In this document: positions 34,861-43,957 of the stretch, piece by piece
How the letters are laid out: each line of letters starts with the position of its first letter
Numbering within the stretch: position 1 is the first letter of the stretch
Position numbers and translations under genes: made by a program
Notes under the pieces: generated by a model
Told to the model about the DNA's origin: nothing
What the model saw: the letters and a program-made list of their open reading frames with translations, nothing else
Database searches by the model: none
Assembly (NCBI RefSeq): GCF_027945075.1
Contig: NZ_CP116034.1
Coordinates: 434,001 to 498,000 of the forward strand
Reading direction: 5' to 3'
Length of the DNA: 64,000 bases
Origin: Chryseobacterium sp. CY350
Lineage (GTDB): Bacteria > Bacteroidota > Bacteroidia > Flavobacteriales > Weeksellaceae

Positions 34861-35793
34861 TTAATCTTTTTTTGATTTTAAAAAATTAAGAACCAGATTC
34901 AATACTTCCTCTGGTTTTTCTTCGAATAAATAATGTCCGCTGTTCTTAATTTCGACAACCTGAAGATTATTCGCAACCAACGGCAACCCGTAGTTCATAT
35001 AATTGTAGCTGATGTAGCTGCCAATTCCCAAAACTGGCATTTCCAATTTTTTATAATGTTTTGAATCTTCAATATCGTCATTAAAAGTTTGATACCATGC
35101 ATTAGAAGCTCTGATGCTTTCTTTATCACTGTAAGCATACGCGTAAACTTCTCTTTCAAGCTTGGTCATTTTGCTTTCGTCTATCATAACATAACTGAAG
35201 AGCCAATCTTGCAAAAGATGAAACCTGCCTTCCAATAATTGTTCCGGCAGACCTTTTACCTGATTAAATCCCATCCACCATGCATAAGGCATTTCAGAAT
35301 CCATCTTTTCATTGAATGTTCCCGGAAAAGGAATCAACGGCATCTGGTGTATTCCTTCACTGGGATGTGAGCCGTCAAGAACAATCAGCTTTTCAGTAGC
35401 TTCAGGAAAATTAAAGGCAAAACTCATCGCAACCATCCCGCCAATATCATGACCTATCAAATTTACTTTCTCAAAACCTAACTGTAAAACAAGCTGATGA
35501 ATATCTGTCGCCATTGTTTTTTTGTCGTAACCAGAATCAGGTTTTTCTGAAGTTCCCATCCCACGAAGATCAATAATGATAACGCGAAATTCTTCAGCAA
35601 GTTGTAATGCTACAGATTGCAGTGAATACCATGTTTGTGGCCAACCCGGCAAACAAAACAGAGGTTTTCCTTTTCCGCCTTCCACATAATGCAGTTTTAT
35701 ACCGTTTACAATGGTATATTTATTTTGAAAGCCCGGAAGCACCTTGATTAATTCTTCGTCAGAATATTTTTCTGCGTCAACATTTACATTCAT
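34861..35793 (-). CDS. Alpha/beta hydrolase, epoxide-hydrolase/dehalogenase-like
   Basis: 310 residues. The nucleophile motif IGHDIGGM carries Asp116 rather than Ser, as in epoxide hydrolases and haloalkane dehalogenases. The oxyanion segment LPGWPQTWY and NSGHYLFEE (catalytic His) complete the plan. The insertion around 160-230 would be the cap domain. Cytoplasmic. Its upstream region carries the CTACCA-N2-TGGTAG palindrome and a good -7 box, so it is likely the target of the Crp/Fnr-type gene next to it. Confidence 0.9.
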   Translation of the reverse strand: MNVNVDAEKYSDEELIKVLPGFQNKYTIVNGIKLHYVEGGKGKPLFCLPGWPQTWYSLQSVALQLAEEFRVIIIDLRGMGTSEKPDSGYDKKTMATDIHQLVLQLGFEKVNLIGHDIGGMVAMSFAFNFPEATEKLIVLDGSHPSEGIHQMPLIPFPGTFNEKMDSEMPYAWWMGFNQVKGLPEQLLEGRFHLLQDWLFSYVMIDESKMTKLEREVYAYAYSDKESIRASNAWYQTFNDDIEDSKHYKKLEMPVLGIGSYISYNYMNYGLPLVANNLQVVEIKNSGHYLFEEKPEEVLNLVLNFLKSKKD

Positions 35794-35810
35794 ATCTCTT
35801 TAATTTGAGA

Positions 35811-35855
35811 CAAATGTATATCCTCTTTTTTCGGAAAAATCTACCATCTGGTAGT
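35811..35855 (-). promoter_or_regulatory. Crp/Fnr-type operator and -7 element of the hydrolase gene
   Basis: CTACCATCTGGTAG (35841-35854) has perfect CTACCA/TGGTAG arms with a 2-bp centre. On the minus strand the -7 element is TACATTTG (35818 to 35811). Taken as a 16-bp site (35840-35855), its near edge is 22 bp from the -7 edge, matching both sites around the Crp/Fnr gene at 19046. Confidence 0.65.
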
Positions 35856-35862
35856 AAATATT

Positions 35863-36426
35863 TTATTTTATATTTTTTCTTATTCTGCTTAGAGCATTGG
35901 GTGTGATTCCTAAAACGCTTGCTAATTGTTTAACAGGAATTTTTTGAAGAACCTCCGGTGTATTGACGAATTGCAGGTATCGCTCTTCTGCAGTAAGCGT
36001 CTGAAAATTCAAAATCTGATCAATCATTCGAACAGTAGTTTCTTCCCAAATCTTTCTTCCGAACTCATGCCATACAGGAATGTGACCATACAAAAAATCC
36101 ATATCTTTTTTATCAATGACCACGAGTTCTGTATCTTCGATTGCGATAATATTAAATCTAGTCGGCTTCTGCGGATTAAGACTTGAAATTTCAGTGAGAA
36201 ACTCATTTTTAAAAACAACCCACGTTGTGCTTTCGTCATTCAGCCCGTCATAAAAGAAACGGAGGCCTCCTGAAATGATAAAAAAATATTGCTGTGCGAT
36301 CTGACCTTTCTGTAAAACTAAATTTCCCTTAGAAACATTCTTTTTTCTACATCTTGATAGAACAATATTGAGTTCGGTTTCGTCGATTTCAATTAAATTT
36401 TTAATAAATGACACAAAATTATCCAT
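35863..36426 (-). CDS. Crp/Fnr-family transcriptional regulator (short type)
   Basis: 187 residues: cNMP-binding beta barrel (about 15-115) and a C-terminal HTH ending GITPNALSRIRKNIK. The last residues (LSRIRKNI) are shared with the regulator at 19046, and the operator half-site TACCA is shared too, so the two are close paralogues with related DNA specificity. It sits 69 bp upstream of the hydrolase start on the same strand, and the operator lies in that gap. Confidence 0.88.
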   Translation of the reverse strand: MDNFVSFIKNLIEIDETELNIVLSRCRKKNVSKGNLVLQKGQIAQQYFFIISGGLRFFYDGLNDESTTWVVFKNEFLTEISSLNPQKPTRFNIIAIEDTELVVIDKKDMDFLYGHIPVWHEFGRKIWEETTVRMIDQILNFQTLTAEERYLQFVNTPEVLQKIPVKQLASVLGITPNALSRIRKNIK

Positions 36427-36835
36427 GAATCTGTTGAGATTGATTTTAAAAATTTATTCTTCCTTGTCCAATTAAATTGGTTGTGAAAAACATGAAAGAT
36501 TTATTTGAGTTTTATTCATTAAAGTAAAACTGCTCATTTCATTACTTTCTAGAATTTTAACTGTTCACAAATTTAAGAAAGGATTGTTTAGCATTACAAT
36601 TTCATTTAAGAATTCAAATTTACATAACTGCACACCGAAATTTTCCTCTTAAATAGTTTTTTTACCAGGAATAATTTTAAGTCTTAATGAATCACCATTC
36701 GTAGTCTGACTAATATTAAGCAATTACATTGCGAAAAAAACCAATAAAGAAGTAATTCTTTAAATTTTTATATTCACAAACTTGTGAGATTAAATGTTTA
36801 AAATTATATTTACAAAACACTAATCACTAAAGACA
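36427..36835. other. Divergent intergenic region with a promoter for the secreted protein gene
   Basis: 409 bp. TTG (36782-36784), 20 bp, then TATATTTA (36805-36812) fits a Bacteroidetes promoter for the plus-strand gene at 36836. CCAATTAAATTGG (36468-36480) is a small palindrome upstream of the minus-strand Crp/Fnr-type gene; its half-site differs from TACCA. No ORF. Confidence 0.5.
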
Positions 36836-38725
36836 ATGAAAGCGATTTTTTCTTCACTATGGGAAATTCAATTATTTATTTCTAAACTTTTCAGCCGTTT
36901 TCACTTCAATTTAAGCTACAATAAGTTTCTGAGTAAAAACATGTTTTTTATTCTTCTTATCTGCGCCAATTACCAGGCGCAAAGTGGTTTTGAATTTGAG
37001 AGGAGTTGGGGGACTTATTTTGGAGCGAATGGTGGACAAATTTCCGGAATAAATACGACAAGAGGTATTCTTTTCGACTCTCAAAAAAATTTAAATATCA
37101 GAGGGACGTTATGGAATCAGCAAAATACTCCTGCAAGCTATTACAATCAGTTTTTAATAGGCGGAGGAAGTCCTTATATTATTCAGCAAGGCCTTAGTTC
37201 ATTTCAGGCAACTTTTTCACAAGCAGGCAGTCTTTCATATTACGGTTACATTAATCCTGTAAACTTTGCCAATCTTGAAAAAATAGATCAGTCAGACAAT
37301 CGATATTATATCATTCGTGGTTCAGCATTATCAGTTCAGCCGACACCGGGAGCTTATTTTACAACTGATCCTAATCCTTCTTCTGCAAATAAAGTGATGC
37401 TTGCAAAGTATTCACCTTCCGGTGTACTTTTATGGGCGACTTATCTTCCGAATGCCTTTGGAAATGTCAACATAGAACTTGATCCGGCGGGCAATGCATA
37501 CGTTTATGGTGAAACACGAATGGTTCAGAATATTTCTACTGCAGGCGTTCTTCAGGAAAATTTTGATTTAATTTATGATTCACACGGAGATCTGATTCCC
37601 AGTGGATATATATTAAAGTTTTCTCCCGGCGGACAAAGGCTTTGGGGTACTTATATGCCATCGGGAGCGAGTTACTCTATGCAGTATTTTGATGATGCCT
37701 TGTATATAATTACCGGAAAAAACACTAACGCTACACTGAATACCATGGCAACAGTTGGTGCATATCAATCATCCGTTGCGGATGCTTCTTTAACTAAGAT
37801 CAACACTCTGAACGGGACAAGAGAATGGGGAACCTATTATGGGCCGCCCAGTGGTTCAAGTATGGTACTGATGTACGATTTAGCTGTTAACGAAACCGGT
37901 CTTTACGTGACGGGTACTGATTATAATTTTGATGGTTCAAGTTTTTTCGGAACTCCTACAAGCTATAAACAAACTGTTACGGGCGGATCAGATTTATTTC
38001 TTTCAAAATTTACTTTATCAGGAAATAGAGTATGGAGTACATATTTTGGTTCTTCCGGCGAAGATATGAATGAGTTTGACAAAGTAATTGCTGTAGCGGG
38101 AAATGATGTATTTATAACCGGATTATCCTATGGAGCGACCAATAATATTGCAACTCCGAATTCTTATCAATCTGCTCCGGAATTTAACAGTGCTGGTTCG
38201 AATAATTTTTATTTTGCTAAATTCGACTCTTCCGGAAGCCTGTCTTGGGCATCATATTACGGCGGTACAAATAATTCAGCAGGAATAACAATTCCTATTA
38301 ATGTAGGAGTAGATGATGGTAATCTTTATCTGTACGGAAGCACCAATTCAAATACCGGTTATGCAGCTGAAGGCGCATGGATGCCGGTTCGAAATCCTAA
38401 CAATACAAACCAACTCACTGGTTTTATGGCAAAATTCATCAATAAAAATCTGCTGGGTGTTTCTGATAATACCAAGAATAGTGATCTGGTGCTGTACGAC
38501 AATCCAAATAACGGAGAATTTTCTATCAAAGGAAAAATTCTTACTGTTAAAAAGTGTGAAATGCAGCTGTATGATGTTGCCGGACGACAGATTTTGGTGA
38601 AAAAAATGAGTACTGATGAGACGCAGAAATTTGATCTAAAGTCGGTTTTGCAGAAGGGCAATTATGTCATTAAAATATCTGAAGGCAAGAGCATTATAAA
38701 AACTTTTAAAATGACCGTTAAATAA
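36836..38725 (+). CDS. Secreted beta-propeller protein with T9SS C-terminal sorting domain
   Basis: 629 residues. The N-terminus is hydrophobic from about residue 36 (MFFILLICANYQAQ), the probable signal peptide, so ATG 36941 is an alternative start; the promoter at 36782-36812 supports 36836. The body (50-540) consists of repeated blades with W-x-T/S-Y-x-G motifs (RSWGTYFG, LLWATYLP, RLWGTYMP, REWGTYYG, RVWSTYFGSSGED, LSWASYYGG), a beta-propeller of the SBBP kind. The last 75 residues (VLYDNPNNGEFSIKGK..., GNYVIKISEGKSIIKTFKMTVK) form a type A sorting domain of the type IX secretion system, so the protein is exported to the surface or medium. Function unknown. Confidence 0.88.
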   Translation: MKAIFSSLWEIQLFISKLFSRFHFNLSYNKFLSKNMFFILLICANYQAQSGFEFERSWGTYFGANGGQISGINTTRGILFDSQKNLNIRGTLWNQQNTPASYYNQFLIGGGSPYIIQQGLSSFQATFSQAGSLSYYGYINPVNFANLEKIDQSDNRYYIIRGSALSVQPTPGAYFTTDPNPSSANKVMLAKYSPSGVLLWATYLPNAFGNVNIELDPAGNAYVYGETRMVQNISTAGVLQENFDLIYDSHGDLIPSGYILKFSPGGQRLWGTYMPSGASYSMQYFDDALYIITGKNTNATLNTMATVGAYQSSVADASLTKINTLNGTREWGTYYGPPSGSSMVLMYDLAVNETGLYVTGTDYNFDGSSFFGTPTSYKQTVTGGSDLFLSKFTLSGNRVWSTYFGSSGEDMNEFDKVIAVAGNDVFITGLSYGATNNIATPNSYQSAPEFNSAGSNNFYFAKFDSSGSLSWASYYGGTNNSAGITIPINVGVDDGNLYLYGSTNSNTGYAAEGAWMPVRNPNNTNQLTGFMAKFINKNLLGVSDNTKNSDLVLYDNPNNGEFSIKGKILTVKKCEMQLYDVAGRQILVKKMSTDETQKFDLKSVLQKGNYVIKISEGKSIIKTFKMTVK

Positions 38726-38817
38726 AAAATAGTGATTAATGATTTACCTGCTCAATTTAAATAGAATCTTAAATAAAGGCCATTTTTAAATAAACAATTC
38801 AATTTTATTTAGCGTAA

Positions 38818-39303
38818 TTATTTTATAGTTTTTACTGATGCTAAAATTTCTTGAATTTGCTTTATTTGCTCCGGAGAAAGATTCTTTTTAGGAATTAAAA
38901 TCGCTGATAAATTATTTTGATAGATCAAAAACCAACTTTTCTTTTCAACGATTTTGTAGATCTTCGACCAAAGAATTTCCATGTAAAAGGATTCTCCTTT
39001 GATTTTGATCTCGTTTTCTGCCAAAGTCATATCCAGTGTTTCCCGTAAATGATTGCTGGAGTAATAATTCCTCAGAATTGTTGTAAATATTACGGTCGGC
39101 TGAATTAAGACAATTAAAGCAAGAGTAATATATTGATAAATTACAGGTTCCGGTAGATTTAAAATATCTAAGTGGTAAAGAGCGATCCAAAGCAAGAGTA
39201 TAAAAGCAAAACACACAAGAAATATCATTATTGGCTTAGAATACGTTAAGCTAAATAATATCTTCAAATATTGTCGGATGGTCACTTTTGCTTTTAACTT
39301 CAT
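38818..39303 (-). CDS. YcxB-like membrane protein
   Basis: 161 residues: a short N-terminal strand, two transmembrane helices (about 24-44 and 57-77), and a C-terminal domain with ETLDMTLAENEIKIKG, MEILWSKIYKIVEKKSWFLIY and AILIPKKNLSPEQIKQI, the pattern of YcxB-like proteins. Role unknown; inner membrane. Single gene. Confidence 0.75.
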   Translation of the reverse strand: MKLKAKVTIRQYLKILFSLTYSKPIMIFLVCFAFILLLWIALYHLDILNLPEPVIYQYITLALIVLIQPTVIFTTILRNYYSSNHLRETLDMTLAENEIKIKGESFYMEILWSKIYKIVEKKSWFLIYQNNLSAILIPKKNLSPEQIKQIQEILASVKTIK

Positions 39304-39769
39304 TCTATCATTTTTTTAGATTAATTATAGCTACCATCAACGATTTTTCTATTGACGAAGATTGATTTGTTACTTATTTAATTACTTATCTTTCTTGAGC
39401 CGAAAAAGTTCCGGAAATTACCAGCGAACACAAAATTATATACAATTTAGCACATGATCTGGTCGCAATTCTAATCATTCTTCTTTTATCTTTTAAATGT
39501 ACGAATTATTTGATAGACACTGCATACTGTGTTTCTCTAATATATGATTTAGCGTTTTTCGTGTAAGAAAAAATGATTAAAATTATTTAAATATATTGAT
39601 AAAAGTTTATTGTAATTTATATCTGAAAGTCAAAATGGTTTAACTTTTCCTAAATCTACGGATGAAGAATTTTTAATGAAATTTCATCATTTTTAATGTG
39701 AAATTTTTAATAGCTAAGTGAATATGCTGAAATAAATCGAAACCTTTTTCTGATGATGACAAATTGTTA
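39304..39769. other. AT-rich intergenic stretch with short repeats
   Basis: 466 bp, no ORF. ATTTTTAATG occurs at 39669 and 39689 (20-bp period), a third ATTTTTAAT follows at 39703, and ATGAAATTTCAT (39676-39687) is a 12-bp palindrome between them. They lie downstream of the minus-strand secreted gene; role unclear. Confidence 0.45.
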
Positions 39770-40327
39770 CTATTTCCAATAGCTCCAGTTAATTCCATCA
39801 AAAACCGCAATAGCATTACTCAAAGTGTCATAGCACATCATTCCCTGATAAGGACTTTTAACTTTATTTGCGGGATCTTTGATGTGAGGTAAATTGAGGG
39901 CTTTATTAGATGACTCCAGAATAAATACTCCCACTGCAGTGCTGGTTGCCGAGCCAATAATTACTCCCGAACCAATTTCAGTTCCAGCGGTAGGAACTAA
40001 GCCTGTATTTGTACCGGTATCGGTCATGTCAATCCACTTTCCGTTTTCGAACATCCTTACTTTCATAAGCTCTCTGTCATATAGAAATGTTCCGTTCTGT
40101 GGATTGTTAGTGGACGGATTTACTACGGGAAAAGTAGGAGAATTCGTTACACCCGGCAAAATAATACCCCGGAAATTTGCTGTTTCTGTATCGTTGGTAG
40201 AATTGGTCGCAGTTGCTCCTCCAAATTCAATTGTCGAACTTACGCTCACCACATTGGTTTTGCCAATGGCTATTTGGGCATTACAAAAATTTCCTATAAA
40301 AAGTAGGGATAAAAGTAATTTTTTCAT
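39770..40327 (-). CDS. Secreted protein with repeated YD...G.W modules
   Basis: 185 residues with signal peptide MKKLLLSLLFIGNFCNAQ. Two copies of a small module are visible: GIILPGVTN... NGTFLYDRELMKVRMFENGKW (about 54-97) and LNLPHIKDP... YQGMMCYDTLSNAIAVFDGINW (about 143-182). The same module ends the neighbouring 601-residue protein. Common in Chryseobacterium surface proteins, function unknown. It is 17 bp after the stop of that gene, so both are in one operon. Confidence 0.75.
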   Translation of the reverse strand: MKKLLLSLLFIGNFCNAQIAIGKTNVVSVSSTIEFGGATATNSTNDTETANFRGIILPGVTNSPTFPVVNPSTNNPQNGTFLYDRELMKVRMFENGKWIDMTDTGTNTGLVPTAGTEIGSGVIIGSATSTAVGVFILESSNKALNLPHIKDPANKVKSPYQGMMCYDTLSNAIAVFDGINWSYWK

Positions 40328-40344
40328 TTCTATTGAATCAAAAA

Positions 40345-42150
40345 TTAGTCGTTACAAGTTCTCTTAATACAGTTCCAGACAGTACCGTTATAAAGCTTCG
40401 TACACGCAGAACCAATATCATAAACGATCATTCCTTTCCGCGGATTGGTAATCAGATTGGTATTTGCAATCCTGGTAATCACCATTCCTTTAGATAAAGA
40501 TTCGAGAGCTAAGAAGCCGTTGGGAATTCCTCCTTCTGCTTTGTTAGAACCTGCAGGCCAATTCCGGTATCTTGAGGATTGGGTAGAAATTCCCATCTGT
40601 GTATATCCGTCAGGCGTTCCAGACAAACCGGGTTTCATGCAATAGTCAACATTTATTGTTATTGATGCTAAATTACTAACCAGATTGGCATTATCTCTAA
40701 TTGTGTAATTGACCACCGAGGCTGTATTGAAAAAATTCTGTACAGGCGTAAAAGTCATTATGCCGTTGTTATCAACAATCCAGGTACCTTGTCCGCTCAC
40801 AGAAAAGCCTTTAATATTTCCATTCACTGTGCTGATATTAGCGGCTCCGGATGGAGGGACCAAATTGATACTTGATGGGATGAGCGTACCAGAATTTGGA
40901 TCTGTATCATTGCTGATAATACTGAATACTTTATTTAAATTTTTATGCGCTGATACAACATCGTTGGTTGCGACAGGTGGCTGATTGATTGCAAAGTTAT
41001 TTCCCATTGAGGTACCGTTTGCCAAGACCACAGAAGAAGAATTGGTAAGCGTACCGTTGCTATTTCCAACCAGTGTAAAACCTGATGGCACAACGAGTTC
41101 CACCGTATAAGGTCCCTGATAAGTGTTGGTGTTGATATTGTCGAAGAAATAAAATCCTGCCGTATTAGTCGTTGTTGTTCTAATCTCGGTACCATTGTTA
41201 TAAAGCTTCACTGTGGCACCCGAATATCCGTTTCCGTCTGGTGTTCCTGCATTATTATCGTTGTAAACAGTCCCGGCTACACTGGCAGCAAAGGTGATAG
41301 ATTCTTCGTTGTAGGCGCCAATAAAAGCAAGGTCTGAGGTGCCGGAAAATGACTGAATAAGTTTTACTGCCTGACCGTAATTTGCTGACGTTAATCCGAA
41401 TTCTGACCAGTCGGCTGCTAGAACCCTGATGTCCCTGCTACATCCGGATGTAACGGAAACGCCCAGATTGTATGCCGGCGGAGTGACGTTAGCATTATAA
41501 AACTTCCAGCACGCACTACCTATACTTGGAACAGAAGTAAATGCTACAGAATACATTGATCCTACCATATTTCCGTTGATGTCCTGAAAGTAAAAAGTAT
41601 CATTGGCAGCAGAGGGAGATCCCATCTGAGTGAATATAAGATCTGGAATACCGTCTCCAATAGATGCGGGGACGATACCCATCGTATTTAAGCTAATACT
41701 TGTTCCCTGAGGTATGTTAAAAATGGCTGATCCAAGGCCTAAGCCATTAAGACCGTCGGAGAGATATTCCACCATATTATTATGAACAGGAACCGGCGAA
41801 ATGTTTCCGTTCCCACCAAAATTTTGTCCCACACCGATAAATGTACTTCCACCGGGAGGCGGAATATTGTAGATAGGTAAGGAAATAAAGGTTCCCGTCT
41901 GAAAGTTTACATTTGCAGCCACCAACGCTGCGTCATTCACTCCTGTAGAGTAGGTTACTGGACTGTGTACTGTACCGGAGCCATCTGCATCCCATACAAA
42001 TCCAAGCAAATTATGACTATTATTTGGTTGTACAGAGCTGGAACTTTCCCAAAAGCCATTAAAATCTGAGTAGATCTTTGAAACTGCACGCTGTGCATTG
42101 GCTGATAGTGAAAAGATAATTCCCGATAGTACAAATATTTTTCTCATCAT
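40345..42150 (-). CDS. Secreted SdrD-B-like / cadherin-like multidomain protein
   Basis: I start at ATG 42150 (the codon before is GTG). 601 residues with signal peptide MMRKIFVLSGIIFSLSANAQ. Residues 20-290 are a unique beta-rich domain. About 300-385 is an SdrD B-like domain (AGTVYNDNNAGTPDGNGYSGATVKLY, TTTTNTAGFYFFDNI). About 393-500 resembles a cadherin/Big-like repeat (PPVATNDVVSAHKNL...ISNDTDPNSG, YTIRDNANLVSN). The end (about 550-601) carries one YD...NG..W module shared with the downstream gene. No type IX sorting domain seen. Probably cell-surface adhesive. Confidence 0.8.
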   Translation of the reverse strand: MMRKIFVLSGIIFSLSANAQRAVSKIYSDFNGFWESSSSVQPNNSHNLLGFVWDADGSGTVHSPVTYSTGVNDAALVAANVNFQTGTFISLPIYNIPPPGGSTFIGVGQNFGGNGNISPVPVHNNMVEYLSDGLNGLGLGSAIFNIPQGTSISLNTMGIVPASIGDGIPDLIFTQMGSPSAANDTFYFQDINGNMVGSMYSVAFTSVPSIGSACWKFYNANVTPPAYNLGVSVTSGCSRDIRVLAADWSEFGLTSANYGQAVKLIQSFSGTSDLAFIGAYNEESITFAASVAGTVYNDNNAGTPDGNGYSGATVKLYNNGTEIRTTTTNTAGFYFFDNINTNTYQGPYTVELVVPSGFTLVGNSNGTLTNSSSVVLANGTSMGNNFAINQPPVATNDVVSAHKNLNKVFSIISNDTDPNSGTLIPSSINLVPPSGAANISTVNGNIKGFSVSGQGTWIVDNNGIMTFTPVQNFFNTASVVNYTIRDNANLVSNLASITINVDYCMKPGLSGTPDGYTQMGISTQSSRYRNWPAGSNKAEGGIPNGFLALESLSKGMVITRIANTNLITNPRKGMIVYDIGSACTKLYNGTVWNCIKRTCND

Positions 42151-42153
42151 CAC

Positions 42154-42846
42154 TTAAGTTAATCTTTGTAGCAAGTTGCGAAATTAATAAAAATAATGAT
42201 AGTTAGTGGATTAAGATTTGTTCAAAATAGATTTTGTTGACATATATCATAAATATTTCCGTTTATTATTGTGAATTCTTATCATTTTGATACCACAAAG
42301 AATTACTTAAGACTTTGTATATAAGTAGAGTAGATGTCACAAGCCAGCGCGAACGAAAATGTATGCAAAATTGTTAAAAGAAGCAGATATAATAAGAAAC
42401 AAAGCTCTGGAATTTAGGTGTGGCACTGGAAATCGCTGTAGATGCTAAAAGAAAAATAGAATTGATCGCATTGAAATAATTATAAAAAACCTATGGAGCT
42501 GGTTTTCTTTTCGGGTTGAAGATTGGTTTTGCGTCCGATATTAATAAAAAATTCGCGTAATTGATTTATTTAAATAAAAAAGCTTGTGTATATCAATTAA
42601 TTGACATACATTTGTAAAATAATAAAGCGACTAATTGTTTTGATTTTAATAATTCAGATAAAAAAGAAGCTTGTTTTTGTCATTAATTTTTAGGTGCACT
42701 ACCTTTTAAGAAGTTCGATTTTCACTCTTAAATTCTAAACATCCACATTTTTCTTTCAAAAATTTATTATCGTTTTGATGTTAATCAAAATATCAGGATA
42801 ATTGATCCTATAAAATAGAATACAATAATTTTTAATACATAATACA
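42154..42846. other. Long intergenic region upstream of the cold-shock gene
   Basis: 693 bp between divergent genes. It contains a short decayed-looking coding stretch (42359-42479, listed separately). The last 150 bp include the untranslated leader region of the cold-shock gene. Confidence 0.5.
42359..42479 (+). pseudogene. Possible decayed coding fragment
   Basis: From ATG 42359 the frame reads MYAKLLKEADIIRNKALE and then needs a one-base shift (near 42412) to continue LGVALEIAVDAKRKIELIALK before TAA at 42477. Both pieces look helical and protein-like, but the match to any family is unknown. It may be the end of a lost gene. Confidence 0.25.
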
Positions 42847-43038
42847 ATGCAACAAGGAACAGTAAAATTCTTTAACGAAACTAAAGGATTTGGTTTTATC
42901 ACTCCATCAACTGGTGGACAAGACGTTTTCGTACACACTTCAGGTTTAGTAGATAATATTCGTGAAAATGATGTCGTAACATTCGATTTACAAAATGGAA
43001 ACAAAGGGGTGAATGCAGTGAACGTTAAAATAGCGTAA
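42847..43038 (+). CDS. cspA: Cold-shock domain protein
   Basis: 63 residues, a complete cold-shock domain: GTVKFFNETKGFGFITP with RNP1 (KGFGFI) and VFVHTS (RNP2). RNA/DNA-binding chaperone that melts mRNA structure in the cold. The RBS lies in an AT-rich leader after the long intergenic region, as is usual for cold-shock genes whose 5' leader acts as thermosensor. A strong terminator follows. Confidence 0.97.
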   Translation: MQQGTVKFFNETKGFGFITPSTGGQDVFVHTSGLVDNIRENDVVTFDLQNGNKGVNAVNVKIA

Positions 43039-43066
43039 CTTCATTTACAACCATCATATGGTATAG

Positions 43067-43100
43067 AGAGCAGAACATTTATTGTTTTGCTCTTTTTTTT
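43067..43100 (+). terminator. Intrinsic terminator of the cold-shock gene
   Basis: AGAGCAGAACA and TGTTTTGCTCT form an 11-bp stem with one G-U pair and a 5-base loop, followed by a run of eight T residues. Confidence 0.92.
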
Positions 43101-43287
43101 GTGCTGTGATTAAAGTCTTAATCCGATTAATGAACAAAGATTTATAGATTACCTGAACCACAATTTGAATATCAATTTGGAAAATTCAGACAATAAACAT
43201 TACACAGAGACATACCAAATTTAACAATAAAATTCAGCAGAACTTCATTTATTCAAGAAACAGGAAGTGAAGATTCGTATTTTTCAT

Positions 43288-43854
43288 TTACTTCTCCACT
43301 ATGGAGATCAGTTTTACCATCATTTCTATTACTCCATCTTTTTTTAAAGGGATCACATTGCTAACAATCGTATAGCCTTCTACAAATGGGATAAGAAAAC
43401 TTACAATCTCATCAGGATTTTTACAGAATTTTGAGACTAAATCGATCAACCACAGGCAATATGTTTTGTAGTAAGTTTCTACAGCAACCTGCAATTCTTT
43501 ATTTCTAGCTGCTAAAGTCCAGATTTCCTGAAACATCAAAGTCTGATGACTGGTTCTACCATCTACCAGTAACATATTCAGTATTTTTTCCAGAAAAACA
43601 TTTTTATCCGGTGCGCTGTCTGAACTCAAAAGTTTTATAGCTTGGGAAAGTTCATTTTTGCAACTTTCAAAGTAAAATTCTACGGTGGCAATTAAAAGAA
43701 GATTTTTATCTTTATAATAATACTGAAGATTACTTAAAGACAAACCGGCATTTTTTGCTACTTTTCTCATCGAGAGATTTTCTGCTCCTTCTTTGATAAG
43801 AAGATCTATTGTTGTTTCTAAAATCTTATTTAAACGCTCTTCTTTTTTGTCCAT
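43288..43854 (-). CDS. TetR-family repressor
   Basis: 188 residues. The N-terminal HTH (about 8-55) has the TetR pattern ILETTIDLLIKEGAENLSMRKVAKNAGLSLSNLQYYYKDK. The C-terminal ligand domain is helical and of the type with LMFQEIWTLAARN. It is divergent from the saccharopine-dehydrogenase-like gene; two identical TAGGTCA-AA-TGACCTA palindromes between them are its probable operators. Confidence 0.9.
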   Translation of the reverse strand: MDKKEERLNKILETTIDLLIKEGAENLSMRKVAKNAGLSLSNLQYYYKDKNLLLIATVEFYFESCKNELSQAIKLLSSDSAPDKNVFLEKILNMLLVDGRTSHQTLMFQEIWTLAARNKELQVAVETYYKTYCLWLIDLVSKFCKNPDEIVSFLIPFVEGYTIVSNVIPLKKDGVIEMMVKLISIVEK

Positions 43855-43883
43855 TTGGTAAATTTAAAAATAAAATATTAAAG

Positions 43884-43935
43884 TTGTGATTATTTAGGTC
43901 AAATGACCTATATTTGTAGTAGGTCAAATGACCTA
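43884..43935. promoter_or_regulatory. Two identical TetR operators flanking a promoter
   Basis: TAGGTCAAATGACCTA occurs at 43895-43910 and again at 43920-43935, centres 25 bp apart, each with perfect 7-bp arms. The -7 element TATATTTG (43909-43916) of the plus-strand gene starts within the first copy and ends before the second; its TTG (43884-43886) lies 22 bp upstream of it. Binding at either copy would block the promoter. Confidence 0.85.
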
Positions 43936-43957
43936 AATTAATTTTTAAAATGGTTTT

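Noticed and set aside
36468-36480. CCAATTAAATTGG palindrome as an autoregulatory site of the second Crp/Fnr gene
   Set aside because: Its half-site differs from the TACCA pattern and no -7 element lies at the 22-bp distance.
43851-43863. TTTACCAAATGG-like half of the Crp/Fnr operator at the TetR start codon
   Set aside because: Only one arm is present (CCATTTGGTAAA on the plus strand) and it overlaps the start codon; chance match is likely.
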